In this document: positions 9,755-19,703 of the stretch, in pieces
Layout: every line of letters begins with the position of its first letter
Numbering within the stretch: the stretch's first letter is position 1
Origin: Thoreauomyces humboldtii
Lineage: Eukaryota; Chytridiomycota; Chytridiomycetes; Spizellomycetales; Powellomycetaceae
DNA: 20,681 bases
Assembly (NCBI GenBank): GCA_027596035.1
Contig: JADGJA010000380.1
Coordinates: forward strand, 1-20,681
Direction of reading: 5' to 3'
Program-made: the position numbers and the translations under genes
Notes under the pieces: model-generated
Told to the model about the DNA's origin: nothing
Seen by the model: the letters and a program-made list of their open reading frames with translations, nothing else
Databases searched by the model: none

Positions 9755-12216
9755 TCAGTACGTCCCCGTCGAGGACGCCCCACTCGGTCTCCGGTGCGAC
9801 AGCCATCGATGACCGTCCCTGGCTGGTCCCGTCGTCGCCTCGCTGGCGTCTCCGCGAAGATGTATCCTGACGCCCTGTTGGGCAAAGAGTTTGGACAGCG
9901 TCGTCGATGCTGAAAAAGAAGAAATTGAAACGTGAGCAAACACATATCAGACGAGAGGGCGTTTTTCATTCTTGTCCGAAAGGGTTGGTGGCAGCTTTCT
10001 GTTTTTTTACCTGCCATCCCTGGAAACGCCTTCGGGGAGTAGACCTTGAAGACGTCCGAGAAGGTGCTCGCGCGTGGACTGTAGGACGAGGCGGGGAAGG
10101 AGGCCGGAGGTTTGAGGGATCGTGGACTGGTTCGGATGCTGGGTGCGGTAGGATCTTCAGTGTCCGGGACCGTGGGACCTGCCGCTCGTGCCGCCTGCGC
10201 TGCTGCTGCTGCTGATCTGCAAACCCCACGTAGGAAAAACCGAGATGATGACGAACGTCAGCCGGCCGGTTTCATGGACGACTCTTCCGTCTTGGGGGAT
10301 GGGGATCGTCATGCTCACCGAAATCCCATCTCCGCGGCCTCCACGACGAACAGGTTGAACTTTAACCTATAGAGCCCGCTCGTCCTGACTCCGATGTCGG
10401 GAAACACGAAGTAAAGGCCCTTTTCTCCGTCCTCGTCTCTGAGGATGTGACAGCTGGAGACGAGACCACCGAGAAGGATCGGCACCGATGGTGGAGGAGG
10501 GATGGAGGTCTGAGGTTCTTTCGTCGGGGCTGGTGGTGGCAGGTCGGAAGAAGAAGGGTCCGTGGACTGACCGATGGGTGTGGGGACGTCGAGGGATGCG
10601 CTGGTCGGGGCGTGCATGGACATTGGGGACGGGGTTGCGCCGTTCGTCAGCTCTGCTGTCATGTCGCTGTTATGGTTTTATGGTATTAAGGGAGGCGAAA
10701 TACCAAGTCCGAAAATCTCATTAGCAAGAACAGGACGGCGCGAAACATCTGAGACGATACTTACGTAGACCAAAGCGAAGCATGCAGAACCATGAAGGGT
10801 GATTCTGGGAAGCTATTCGAACATTTTCGTGGATGAGAATTGAACGGTTTCGTTTTTTTACGGACAGCTCGTGACGAGCGGCGATTCCAACCAATGCACA
10901 CCTGATGTCCAGCGGCTCACCATTCGGATCTCTGGCTAAAAGCTGCACTCTGAAAAGCAGAGACAAGTACGAGGAAGACGGCACGTTAGGAAATCGAGAA
11001 GACCGGGTCGCCAGTCAAGGAAACGAATGCTCTTCGAACAACTTACATTGGCGTCGGATCCATCGGTCGTCGATCCTTGTTGTGATAACCACTCATCCTC
11101 GCTCGTTCGGGCTGCTGTCGGACCGCGAGCTCATAGTGCGCCACGATGGGTACCTGCGTCTCGCATCGCCTGGTCAAAAAACAGACCCCCGTAACAAAGA
11201 CATATGTAAAAGGTCAGGGCAAGGGCACCTCAAAAATCCCCCGCGATCGACAGCCTCCAAACTCGAATCTGCCGTTACGGCGAAAGCGTAAGAACCACTC
11301 ACGTTTCCTCATCAGACTCATCCGGACTCGAGGTACAGTTCGACGACCCGCTCTCCATGCGTTTTGAATCCGCAGTCTGCGATACTTCGATCTCGAGCGG
11401 ACCCGTATCCGGAGCAGGAGCAGGAGCAGCAGGAGTCGGGGCCGGAGGACGAAGAGTGGAAAGTGGAGACGAAGCGGAAGACTGTCGTTGACTCTGCAAG
11501 AATTCCTGCTGTTCCCTTTCGTGTCGATGATCCATCATCTGCTGCTCCCTCTGCTGCTGATGTTGAAGCTGCAGATGACGCAGAGACTGCTGGTGACAGA
11601 GCTCGGCGAGTCCGTCCATGGCGGTCGAACCCTCCCCGACCCGCACGAACCCTTGTTGAGGGGATCCATGAGTTCTCGAGGATCGATGCGCCTGCGTAGA
11701 TGGCTGGTACTGGGAGGTCGCTTGGGAGGAGGACGAGGAGACGGAACCTCGGGGAAGAGACGGCAGACGAGCGAGGGATTCCGCTTGATCCAGTTGATTG
11801 AGGTCTTGGGGTAGTCTGAGGTTGGGACGTAATTGAGGTGTCACGCCGATGTGTTGGTGCTGGTGAGATGTCAACGATGGGGCGGGAGTTGGTTGCTGGT
11901 ATTGGTAAGGGTGGTGTTGATGAGGATGAGGATGATGCTGGAGCTGGTGCTGATGGTCCTGATGTGCGGCAGGTGGTCCGGACTGGAGGTCGTCCGCTCC
12001 TCGTTCTGCCATCTCGACGTACTGCCTCCGTTGCTGCTGGAGGAGGCCCAACCGATACCTCTGCCGGAGCTCGTTTTCCCTTTGATGACTCGACAACGTT
12101 AAATCCAAACTGGATTGGGCGGGGGAGGCAAAGCTACGAATCGGGTCTGCGAAGTAGTGTGCTGCCGCTACCGATGTAGGCGATGCGACGGAAGACGATC
12201 GAGGATCAGGGTCCAT
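9755..12216 (-). CDS. Velvet-domain regulator, VelB-like
   Basis: Velvet proteins are fungal DNA-binding regulators with an NF-kappaB-like fold that govern sporulation, light response and secondary metabolism; VelB pairs with VeA/LaeA or VosA. Exons on the minus strand: 12216-11303, 11169-11047, 10949-10902, 10812-10765, 10666-10319, 10216-10011, 9909-9755, giving 1842 nt and 613 residues. Residues 1-304 are low-complexity and rich in Gln, His, Ser and Pro. Velvet hallmarks follow: HYELAVRQQPERARMSG, then NKDRRPMDPTPIVQLLARD; SPFMVLHASLWST; GGLVSSCHILRDEDGEKGLY, then FVFPDIGVRTSGLYRLKFNL; VYSPKAFPGM; TLSKLFAQQGVRIHLR. A Ser/Pro-rich insert of about 60 residues (378-439) splits the fold, as in VelB. 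A second insert, starting with an Ala run, lies at about 495-545. Start 12216 is the first true ATG; the open frame further upstream begins only with GTG. The subfamily is inferred; VosA or a basidiomycete-specific velvet is the alternative. Confidence 0.92.
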
Positions 12217-13877
12217 CCGATGGAAGTGGAACTCTCTGGGCTCTGTGAGCAAAGAGAGGAGTGTCTCGCTTGGGACTCGAGGTGCGACGTTCTCTAGGCC
12301 CCCGCGGGTACACACGAGAGAGACGGGTTGGGGGATGAAAGGAGCCAGAAGAAGTAGAAGGCAGGTACGGTTGGTGGGGTAGCGGAAGGGGGTTGGTTGT
12401 ATCGGGACCGTTCGCGTTCCCCTGTGTGGATTTCCCTTGAGCCTTCTGCAGGGTGTGCACCCATTACCACGGGGGAAGAATGTGCAGACACCCGATTCCA
12501 GGAATTGATCGGTCCTTGGTACAGTTCTCCCCCATCAACTGTACTCACCGCTTCCCCACTAACCCGCTACAGGGACCATGGTCCACCTCGATTCACCGAG
12601 CTACATGCCTCATATCCCAGAGGCCGATCGGGCTTTGCCCTCCACCTTCCAAAAGCCATGTCTGGAGGACCGGAAGAAGAAAGAACACGGAGGAACATGT
12701 GCGTAGGGCTTGCTGGGGCAATCGGGGGGAAGATGCTCGGTACGCGGTAACCGGAACCGATCGTTTTCCAATCCTGGTTTTCGGACGGACCGACCTGTCG
12801 GAACCCCTGGGGTTTCTTTCCCAACCATCCCCCACCGTCACCCACCACCGATCATTCACCCACAAATTAGCCCCATGCATTGCCAGCACTCTGCACGCGC
12901 TGTGTACTGTACTGTACTGTACAGCACTGGAACAAGGTGTCCAGGCTGAGCTGCCTCGCCGCCCCGTTTAGCCGGAAGAGCGGCCTCAGCCCGAAGCCTC
13001 TGCTCTGCCGCCTATGGCAAGACGCCGATGGCCCTCATGAGCATCGCTTCATGGGGCGAAGACACGGAAAAGGCCATCCCGCAGGTCTTCTACGCAACTC
13101 CCGTTGATAACTGCGGAGCAGCTTACAGCACTTGCCATACTGCGACGCTGGAGACTTCACAAAACCTTACTGAGGTGGAACAGAAAGGGATCTCGAGCCT
13201 GATGTTACGGGCGCGCGCTGAATGTCGCCCTGTGTGCTCGACGCTTTTACCAGAGGCAGGTGAGATACATGTACCCCTGGATTTTGAAATTTACAGGACA
13301 GGAAAAGCGTCAGTAACCCATCCACCGCGGCCAACGTAACGCCGACTGCGCCTTGACACATGCAGTTGCTTGCCGAAAAAGATGTCAAGAGCCTTGGCCT
13401 TGGCTGTTTGCTCTAAGCAGAGAAACCATTTTTCCAGTGGCCGAGTGGGCAATCGCTCCCAAATGAGGTTTCCGTGATGGTTCTCCGTAAATAAGCCGAC
13501 TTTTGGCCATTTTGGCAGTCGGAGCCCACGTTGTTTGTTTTCCTTGCCTGCATGCTTTGGTGCGACGGCTTGGGAGATTTACGGTTGGAGAGACTCGGAA
13601 CGAGAGCGGATGCGGGGCGGAGGGGTAAGGATCGACTGTCGACCCACCCAGGGGCCCCTCCGCTCCCATCGTGCAAATCCCTCCTCCGGCCCTCACTCAT
13701 CCCATGCAATCATCGCGCGTCGGCAAAAAAAAAACTTGCTGCAGCAACCGGTCCCTATCGCCGACGGCGGAGACAACGGGGGCGAGCGATGGGGGCTTTC
13801 CCCTACAAGAGGTCATCCCCTCGTCCTTCTCCCTGCACACCTTTAGCACCTTTGCATCACTTCACATCATCATCATA
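12217..13877. promoter_or_regulatory. Long divergent intergenic region between velvet and peroxiredoxin genes
   Basis: This 1.66-kb stretch separates the velvet start (minus) from the peroxiredoxin start (plus) and should contain both promoters. Many overlapping short frames occur on both strands, none with recognisable protein features. It holds a perfect (TGTAC)4 microsatellite at 12903-12922. The only frame of note is 13028-13339 (ATG to TAA, 103 codons), with no family match. I saw no unambiguous oxidative-stress (Yap1-type) operator. Confidence 0.45.
12903..12922. repeat. (TGTAC)4 microsatellite
   Basis: Four perfect head-to-tail copies of TGTAC lie in the velvet/peroxiredoxin intergenic region. 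Each unit overlaps the self-complementary GTAC. Confidence 0.9.
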
Positions 13878-14808
13878 ATGTGTAAGTCTCTCTTCCGCCC
13901 ATTGCCGCGTTCGGGCATTTCCTCCGGTTTTTTGGGACAGCACTCGGAAACTCACGCCTTCCCATCCCAACAGCCCCACAGATCGGAGCCGTGGCACCTG
14001 CCTTCAAGACCGTCGCGGTCGCCGCCGACGGAACCTTCCAGACCGTCTCCCTCGACGACTTCAAGGGACAGTACGTCGTCCTGTTCTTCTACCCCATGGA
14101 CTTGTAAGCGCGATGTGTTCCTCGTGACATGTTTTCTTTGTGCGATGTGCTTACCCACATCCTCCCTTTCACTGCAGCACCTTTGTCTGCCCCACCGAGA
14201 TCATCGCCTTCTCCGACAAGGCTGCAGAGTTCCAGAAGCTCGGCGCTCAGGTCATCGCATGCTCCACCGACACCCAGTTCTCTCACCTTGGTATCGTCCA
14301 ACCTTTTCTCTCGTGGGTGTTCCCTTCTCGTCTGCCCCTCATCTCACATCCCACCTTTCCTTATCGCAGCATGGACCCAACAGCCCCGCAAGCAGGGAGG
14401 TCTCGGATCCATGGCCATCCCTATCCTCGCCGACGTCACCAAGACGATCGCCAAGGACTACGGAGTCCTCATCACCGAGGGTGACGATGCCGGCGTCGCT
14501 CTCCGCGGAACCTTCGTACGTTGTCGACATGCAATTCTCATATTCTCCCATTTCATCCCATTGCATGCGAAAATCCTGAGAACCTGATCTCATCCCTCTT
14601 GCAGATCATCGACCCCGAGCAGAAGCTCCGCATCGCCCACGTCAACGACCTTCCCATCGGCCGCAACGTGGACGAGTACCTCCGTCTCCTCGAGGCCCTT
14701 CGATTCCACGCCGAGCACGGAGAGGTCTGCCCTGCCAACTGGCAGAAGGGTGGAAAGTCCATCAAGACGGACCCTGCAGCCTCCAAGGAGTACTTTGCCT
14801 CCGCTTAG
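13878..14808 (+). CDS. TSA1: Typical 2-Cys peroxiredoxin (Tsa1 type)
   Basis: This is a thioredoxin-dependent peroxidase that reduces hydrogen peroxide and alkyl hydroperoxides in the cytosol. Exons: 13878-13881, 13974-14103, 14178-14290, 14370-14515, 14605-14808, giving 597 nt and 198 residues, the usual family length. The first coding exon is only ATG plus T; splicing to CC CCA CAG yields [15 protein letters not shown]. The peroxidatic Cys is residue 49 in FTFVCPTE and the resolving Cys is residue 173 in [12 protein letters not shown] (92-95) and a C-terminal YF (194-195) are both present, the pair linked to sensitivity to over-oxidation and to the chaperone switch of eukaryotic enzymes. 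All four introns are canonical GT-AG. Codon use is strongly C-biased at third positions, as expected of a highly expressed gene. Paralogous naming within the Tsa1/Prdx1 group is not resolved. Confidence 0.97.
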
Positions 14809-15271
14809 AGGTGTTTCCTGCTGTAACTTGCTGCCTCTAGCCCTCATATAGAGTAAACGACCCCCACCCTTACTTATGTACATGGTCGATACGACCGACC
14901 CTCCTCCCCTTTCCTTAAATGACATGTTTTAATAGCCGGGTCAACTAATCCCACGGATCAGACAAGAACCTTGTGCCTGACTCATTTTTTGCCTTTTTGG
15001 TTTTGACACGGGCTAAACGACTCGACTCCTGTCACCCCCCCGAAGGAGACGAGCATTGCACCTTTTCCCTCTCCCGCCTTCCACATACCGGTAGTTCCCA
15101 CTGACTACTTGCGGCCTGATTCTCGACGCTACGGCGGTCCCCTCTCCCGGTACCGGTCCCATATCGGCTCGTTGGTGTTCGCAGTCCTTGGCTTAGCCTC
15201 CCGAGTGCGGTCGTCGTTGGCTCACCGCCACTCCTTCCACCCGGTATCTCCCACTCTGTCGGTCGGTCACA
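14809..15271. promoter_or_regulatory. Intergenic region: peroxiredoxin 3' flank and bHLH promoter
   Basis: These 463 bp lie between two genes in tandem. The first part, to about 14930, is probably the peroxiredoxin 3' untranslated region. The last 250 bp are C/T-rich, as in many fungal promoters. Two partly palindromic stretches, ACCGGT at about 15087 and GGTACCGGTCC at about 15149, share the ACCGGT core. No binding protein can be assigned. Confidence 0.45.
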
Positions 15272-17662
15272 ATGGATCAAACCGACATGAACGAGTATCT
15301 ACGCAACATGGACTCTTCCTCCTCTCCCTCGCCCCTCCTGAAACGTTCAGACTACTCTCATCATTCCTCGCAGCCAAATTCGCACCATCAGTCTCCTGGC
15401 CAGCAAGGCCAGCAACAGCATCAGTCGGACCCCATGCACGTTCACTTTGCCAACGAAGCCTCGCAGCGGTTGCTGCAGCTTCAGCAGCAGCAACAGCAGC
15501 AGCAACAGCTGGAGCACGAGCAGCTTCGCTTGGAACTTCAGGAGCAGCACAAGCGTCAGCAGAACGAGCTCCTGGCTCAGGCTACGCCGCTCCCCGACTG
15601 GCAGCTTCCACCAGCCCATACATACCAGCAACAGTCAGGAGCAGTTCAGTCGGTCGACGGTTCTCGACCTCAGATGCAGGTGTACACGCAGCACATGCCT
15701 CTTCATCAGACTTTGGACACGGCCAGCTCCCAACATTGGTCGCCAGTTGACCAGCAGCAGCCGCAGCAGCAGCAGCAGCAGCCGGGACAGTTCAATATGG
15801 AGCAGTCGGTCACGCACGACACGACATCGCCGATGGACACCACTCGCCCCTCCCAGTACGATACTCAGGCTTTTACCCACTTCAGAACGAGTCCCATGGA
15901 GTACGATGCTCTAATCTCACCGTACATCACCGGAGACATGTCCACTTTGTTGCAACCCGATGAATTGGAGGTAGAGCCGCACACCATCCTTGACTCGCAT
16001 CCGATCGTCTCATTAACGATGTGTGTAACCCTCTCCAGCTCCTCCTCACCCCCCTCATTTCGCCCGCCATGACGCCTAGCGCCGACTTCCAGCAACTTTC
16101 CCTTCATCAGCTAGCCGAGACCTTCTCCCCATTGACATCGCCTGCCTTGGGGCCGCAGAGGTCGGACTACTCGGCAAATCAAATATACCTTTCCCCAGCG
16201 CTCAACCCATTTCCGGGACTCGATGGGGCTTCGCCGTTTGCCCTCACACCTGCCGTCGTCCAGCATTCCAATAATACCTTCTCACATCACAGTCATTCCC
16301 CAGCTCTTGGGCCATCATCCTCGCACCTCGTTCGCCAAACTGGCCATGTTGGCCAATCGCCCGGCTTGCATCCGGTCGATTCGAGTACCTGGCCTCCGCA
16401 GCAGCAGCAGCAACAGCAGCAACAACAGCCTCCGCGTCGTCAGTCGATGAACTCGCCACTACTCACTGCCCTCCGGGACAAGTCGACGAAGAAGATACCC
16501 CTCGCATCCCCTTACACGATCCCACGAAAGAACTCTGGCGGAGTTCTCATCTCACCTGCATTGAAACCTTCTTCGTCGCATTCGTCTCCAGCCAACAGCA
16601 CGTCAGGTCAGTACCGGAAACGGAGCAGCATCTCCCCTGAATCCGGACTTCAGCAGGAGTCGCCCGGAACATCGCCCGCGGGTTCCAGCCTCACACCTCC
16701 GGGAACCGTGGAACTGGGTCCCGTATTCAAGGAACCGTTCCCGATCAAGCAGAAGAAAGCAGTCATCGCTACGGACAACGCCGCGACGTCACGCTCCTCA
16801 AGTCCCATGATCTCACCGGCCCTCACCCCTCAGCTTGGCCCGACGGGGCAGGAAGGAAATGCCACCGGTGGTTCATTGGCACCCGTCACCCCCGCTCAGC
16901 TGATGCAGATGGGCGACGAGCAGGTGGATCCTGTACTGCACACCGCTAAACCACCCCCACCCCCACCTGTCAGACCTGCTCAGGAACCTGCAAAGATTCA
17001 GCCTATACCGCTCCCGCAGTTACCGCAGAACGCGAACGGATCGGGATCGGGATTGGGCCATGCCTTGATCTCTCCCTCGTTGAAGCCTTTGCTTCCCAAC
17101 GGTACGTTAGGGACCTTTGCTCTTTCGTTTTTTGGGTTCGGCGGTAGGGCTTACGCCATCTTCCTTTCCTTCTTCGCCATTTCTCAGGCGCCAAGACCGG
17201 AGAGGCGGCCGTTCGACTCACCGAGAAGAGCAACTACCAGAACATGCGAGAAGGAAAGACCGAGTACGTTTTTTCACTCTTTACCCTTTTCCTTCCAACT
17301 TTCCATCAACTTCAGACTTCCCGGGTCCTAAAACCTTCCCCCCTTTCTTGCGTTCTTCCAGAACGATCGGACTCAACTATGAAGGAGACGTGACGACGAC
17401 GGTGGAAGCCAAACGGGACTGCCACAAGCAAGCTGAGCAACGACGACGCGACACGCTCAAGCACTCGTTCGAGGAGCTCCGACATCTCCTCCCTCCCATC
17501 GAAGAGAAGAACCCGAGCAAGGTCCTGGTGCTCAAAAAGTGCTGCGAGTACGTCCAGATACTGCAGAAGAGGGACGAGGACATGAGGAAGGAGTTGGAGG
17601 AACTGAGGAGGGAGGTCGATAGGGTCAACGGTGGGGACACCTTCTCGTTGGCTGCTGATTGA
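15272..17662 (+). CDS. bHLH transcription factor, Rtg3/GlcD-gamma (Mlx-like) type
   Basis: This is a nuclear DNA-binding protein of 712 residues. Exons: 15272-15970, 16039-17101, 17188-17263, 17362-17662; all joins are GT-AG and keep frame. The first 600 residues are low-complexity, with several Gln runs (CAG/CAA, near 15479-15510, 15753-15782 and 16397-16430) and seven Ser-Pro-Ala-Leu-x-Pro type repeats, e.g. FSPLTSPALGP. Exon 3 encodes KSNYQNMREGKT, a motif I recall preceding the bHLH in fungal GlcD-gamma-like proteins. The basic region is KRDCHKQAEQRRRD: His634, Glu638 and Arg642 match the H-E-R triad of class B factors, predicting binding to CACGTG-like E-boxes. Helix 1 (FEELRHLLP), loop and helix 2 (VLVLKKCCEYVQILQ) are followed by a charged leucine-zipper-like coiled coil, so dimerisation is expected. 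Targets are unknown; in yeast, Rtg3 drives mitochondrial retrograde signalling. Confidence 0.93.
15479..15510 (+). repeat. CAG/CAA tract encoding poly-Gln in the bHLH protein
   Basis: Consecutive CAG/CAA codons encode a run of Gln just after LLQL. Similar shorter tracts occur near 15753-15782 and 16397-16430 in the same gene. Mixed CAG and CAA codons suggest selection for the protein run as well as slippage. Confidence 0.85.
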
Positions 17663-18022
17663 CGGTAGATTTTTGAAGTGAGGCTTGAAAGAGAAGGACA
17701 CCATTGGGTCTGTGATGGGATCATTCGTTTCTTTACTATGGCACTTGCTGTTCTGCTCGGACTTGACAGATACCAGTATCCTCTTTCTCGGACGAGTTCG
17801 CCACCATTCACCATGGCATTACCTTTCGTCCCCAGATTTTTTTCGTCGAGCTGTTCGCCGTTATTTCACACCATTTCCCCATGCCGACATTCCAGTTCGC
17901 CGCCATTAGCTTTGGCGTTTCGTCACTTTGCAGCATTTCGTCACTTCGCAACAGTTCATGTTCAACAAGATGGGCTATCGGGATATCATCATATAAAATT
18001 GCGATCTAGATATCATATGAGA
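17663..18022. other. Noncoding stretch with short repeats between the bHLH gene and the transposase relic
   Basis: This holds the bHLH 3' flank and then a region with recurring TTCGCC-x3-ATT phrases (about 17800, 17860 and 17895) and a two-copy 18-bp tandem repeat at 17918-17953. AT-rich DNA with two GATATCAT copies follows, up to the transposase stop codon. No gene is visible; a plus-strand frame running through here into 18382 is antisense to the transposase. Confidence 0.45.
17918..17953. repeat. 18-bp tandem duplication
   Basis: TTTCGTCACTTTGCAGCA (17918-17935) is followed at once by TTTCGTCACTTCGCAACA (17936-17953), 16 of 18 bases identical. It lies about 70 bp outside the transposase stop codon, where subterminal repeats of an element could sit, but no matching copy was found on the other side. 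Confidence 0.85.
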
Positions 18023-18534
18023 TCAGGCGGAGTCGTCCTCATCGTCATCCGCCCCTTCCTCCTCCTCCTCCACTGGCGCGTCATCGCCTGCACTGTCGTC
18101 GCCGGCACTGTCCTCGCCACTGTCAGAATCATCTCCTGGGCCGCCGTTCCAAAACTGCGCCAACCGGAGGATGCTACTGTTGTGGTAAAAGTAACCAAGC
18201 TTCTCTCTTTGCAGTGCGAGGATGTAGTTTCGTTGAACCTCCCTCAACCATCCTGCAACGTGTGTGGGCCTGATGTGAGAAAGTCCATCCAGGATGTGCT
18301 CCCTGAGATTGTACTTGTCAATGTCCGCTTCTTGACGTACAGCTTCACAGAGCCGAACACCCATTCAGCTACATTCAAGTAGGGGCTGTACGTCGGCAGA
18401 AGCGGGAGACGGTGGTGGATGGCATCTGGCTCATCCTCTCCGTAAAGAAGCTGGTGGATGTGGGCTTTGTGACGGTGCGAGGGCGGTGGAGTGATATCTA
18501 CTGCGCAGTGAAATGTCGTCAGCTGGTGGCACAG
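18023..18534 (-). pseudogene. Tc1/mariner (IS630-like, DDE_3) transposase fragment, frameshifted
   Basis: On the minus strand, a frame open from 18534 to about 18328 encodes HKAHIHQLLYGEDEPDAI, then LPLLPTYSPYLNVAEWVFGS and VKLYVKK. This fits the end of a DDE superfamily endonuclease, where the consensus is LPPYSPDLNPIE; the Glu of LNVAE would be the third catalytic acidic residue. Near 18325-18330 the homology moves to another frame (DIDKYNLREHILDGLSHIR, then AGWLREVQRNYILALQ) and runs to a TGA at 18025-18023 after a strongly acidic tail (EEEEE and DDDEDD runs). The frame change is not at a plausible intron, so this copy is probably inactive. The N-terminal DNA-binding part and the first catalytic Asp residues are missing; upstream the frame is closed by a TGA at 18537-18535. 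I see no terminal inverted repeats or TA duplication. Confidence 0.72.
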
Positions 18535-19703
18535 TCACGTACATCGGTGCGGTCACAAACTTCGGTGCCGTCACAAACCCGAATCCTCCAACGTCGGTCC
18601 ATCTTACTATACAATCCACTCTTCTCTCTTGATAACGGACGCTGCGCCCAGCGCTGCGCTCAATGTTCTTGCCAATGTTCGCTTCCTACGATCGAAAGCG
18701 GGAGCGTATGAGCAACTTACAAGGACCAACGGATTCGTACCACCCGGCATAGAACACAGCGCGGTGGAGGCAGCGTACACTTTTCGCCGGTTCGTAGGCG
18801 ATGTTCACTCCATGCTCGATTACACCATCGTCGCGTTCCACTTCTACTTTGCGCACGATAACGACGACACAAAGTGCACCGCGGACTGCTTGCGACACGT
18901 GCAATACCCGTGGGACCTTCATCTTCGGGTTCCCGACGATACTGTCGTACCGTCAGCTACGAGGTCCAAGGCCATGATAGCTGAAAGACGTGCGGCTGCT
19001 GAAAAGGCGGCAGAAGCGAAGCTGCATGAGGTCATTGCCGCAAAAGTATTTTCCGGAAAACAATACCAGTAAGCCGCGTGTACAAGGCTGTGGGAAACCC
19101 TTGCACCGCTCTAAAAAGTTGTTTGTTGTCAGGAACCTTGCTGAAGACCACAAAACCTTCATTCGAGGGATTGCAGCGATCCTTCGCGACGACCTGCCCC
19201 GTAAAACAATCCCTTACGGAGAAAGCACCAAACCACAGGGCCCCTCGGTGATCCCAAACAAAGCTGGAGGTCGGAGCTTGCAGTTGGTCGATTTTTACCG
19301 CAACTTTACTACCCACCGGCGTCTCTTGCATGTCGAGCAGGGCATCCACGGTCTGTATCGTAGGGGGGATGAGAGCCGTTTCAGCGCCACGCGACCGACG
19401 CCCTTCGCCGACTGGGAGGTGGTCGTGGATAACATTCCGACCGACCCTTTGGCGGATTCAAAGCCCGAAAGGTTGGAGGGCTCGGGATGGCACAGAGTCT
19501 TGGCCATTCGTAAACGCGGTCAAGGCCGCGTGGATGTTTGGGCGCGATACCACGTTCAGGTTGTGGGACCTCTTTGTGAAAACAGTCCCAGATACGGAGA
19601 ATGGCATATACGGGCCCCTGTTTCCGGACAACTGATAGACCTTACTCTTTTCTCCAACGTAACTCATTTGATTCCGTGTAGTTTCGACCAGTGTCCTCTC
19701 TAG
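18512..19703 (+). CDS. Unrecognised spliced reading frame, possibly 5'-truncated
   Basis: A frame open from just after a TGA (18509-18511) to 19068 joins cleanly, through a 64-nt GT-AG intron (19069-19132, GTAAGC...TTGTCAG), to 19133-19703 (stop TAG). This gives at most 375 residues. The first in-frame ATG is at 18812, well inside coding-like sequence (the peptide ALNVLANVRFLRSKAGAYEQ lies before it), so the true 5' end is missing, altered or in an unseen exon. Visible features are an Ala/Glu-rich helix (AERRAAAEKAAEAKL) and Trp-containing segments (FADWEVVVDNIP, SGWHRVLAIRKRG, YGEWHIRAP). I recognise no family, catalytic motif, signal peptide or membrane segment. Its upstream end overlaps the antisense transposase relic by a few bases. 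It may be a lineage-specific gene, a transposon passenger, or a decayed copy. Confidence 0.45.
18524..18577. repeat. Three diverged 18-bp tandem units
   Basis: Three consecutive 18-bp units, each with a GGTG-x(2-3)-GTCAC core, end at 18541, 18559 and 18577. The last two (CATCGGTGCGGTCACAAA and CTTCGGTGCCGTCACAAA) differ at three bases. The array sits exactly where the transposase relic and the unrecognised plus-strand frame meet, so it may mark a junction. Confidence 0.7.

Noticed and set aside
11299..11960. Plus-strand open frames opposite velvet exon 1
   Set aside because: They are shadows of the Gln/His-rich coding repeats on the minus strand, rich in Leu/Val/Met from antisense CAG/CAC codons.
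12217..12315. N-terminal extension of the velvet protein
   Set aside because: The open frame upstream begins with GTG, not ATG; the first true ATG is at 12216.
12300..13700. Several overlapping open frames on both strands between velvet and peroxiredoxin
   Set aside because: None has a family-like motif, good splice joins or consistent codon use; they are what GC-rich noncoding DNA yields by chance.
17678..18382. Long plus-strand open frame containing a VLVNVRFL-like peptide
   Set aside because: Its second half is exactly antisense to the transposase fragment, which has clear DDE-family signatures on the minus strand; the peptide resemblance to the 18.67-kb frame is most likely chance.
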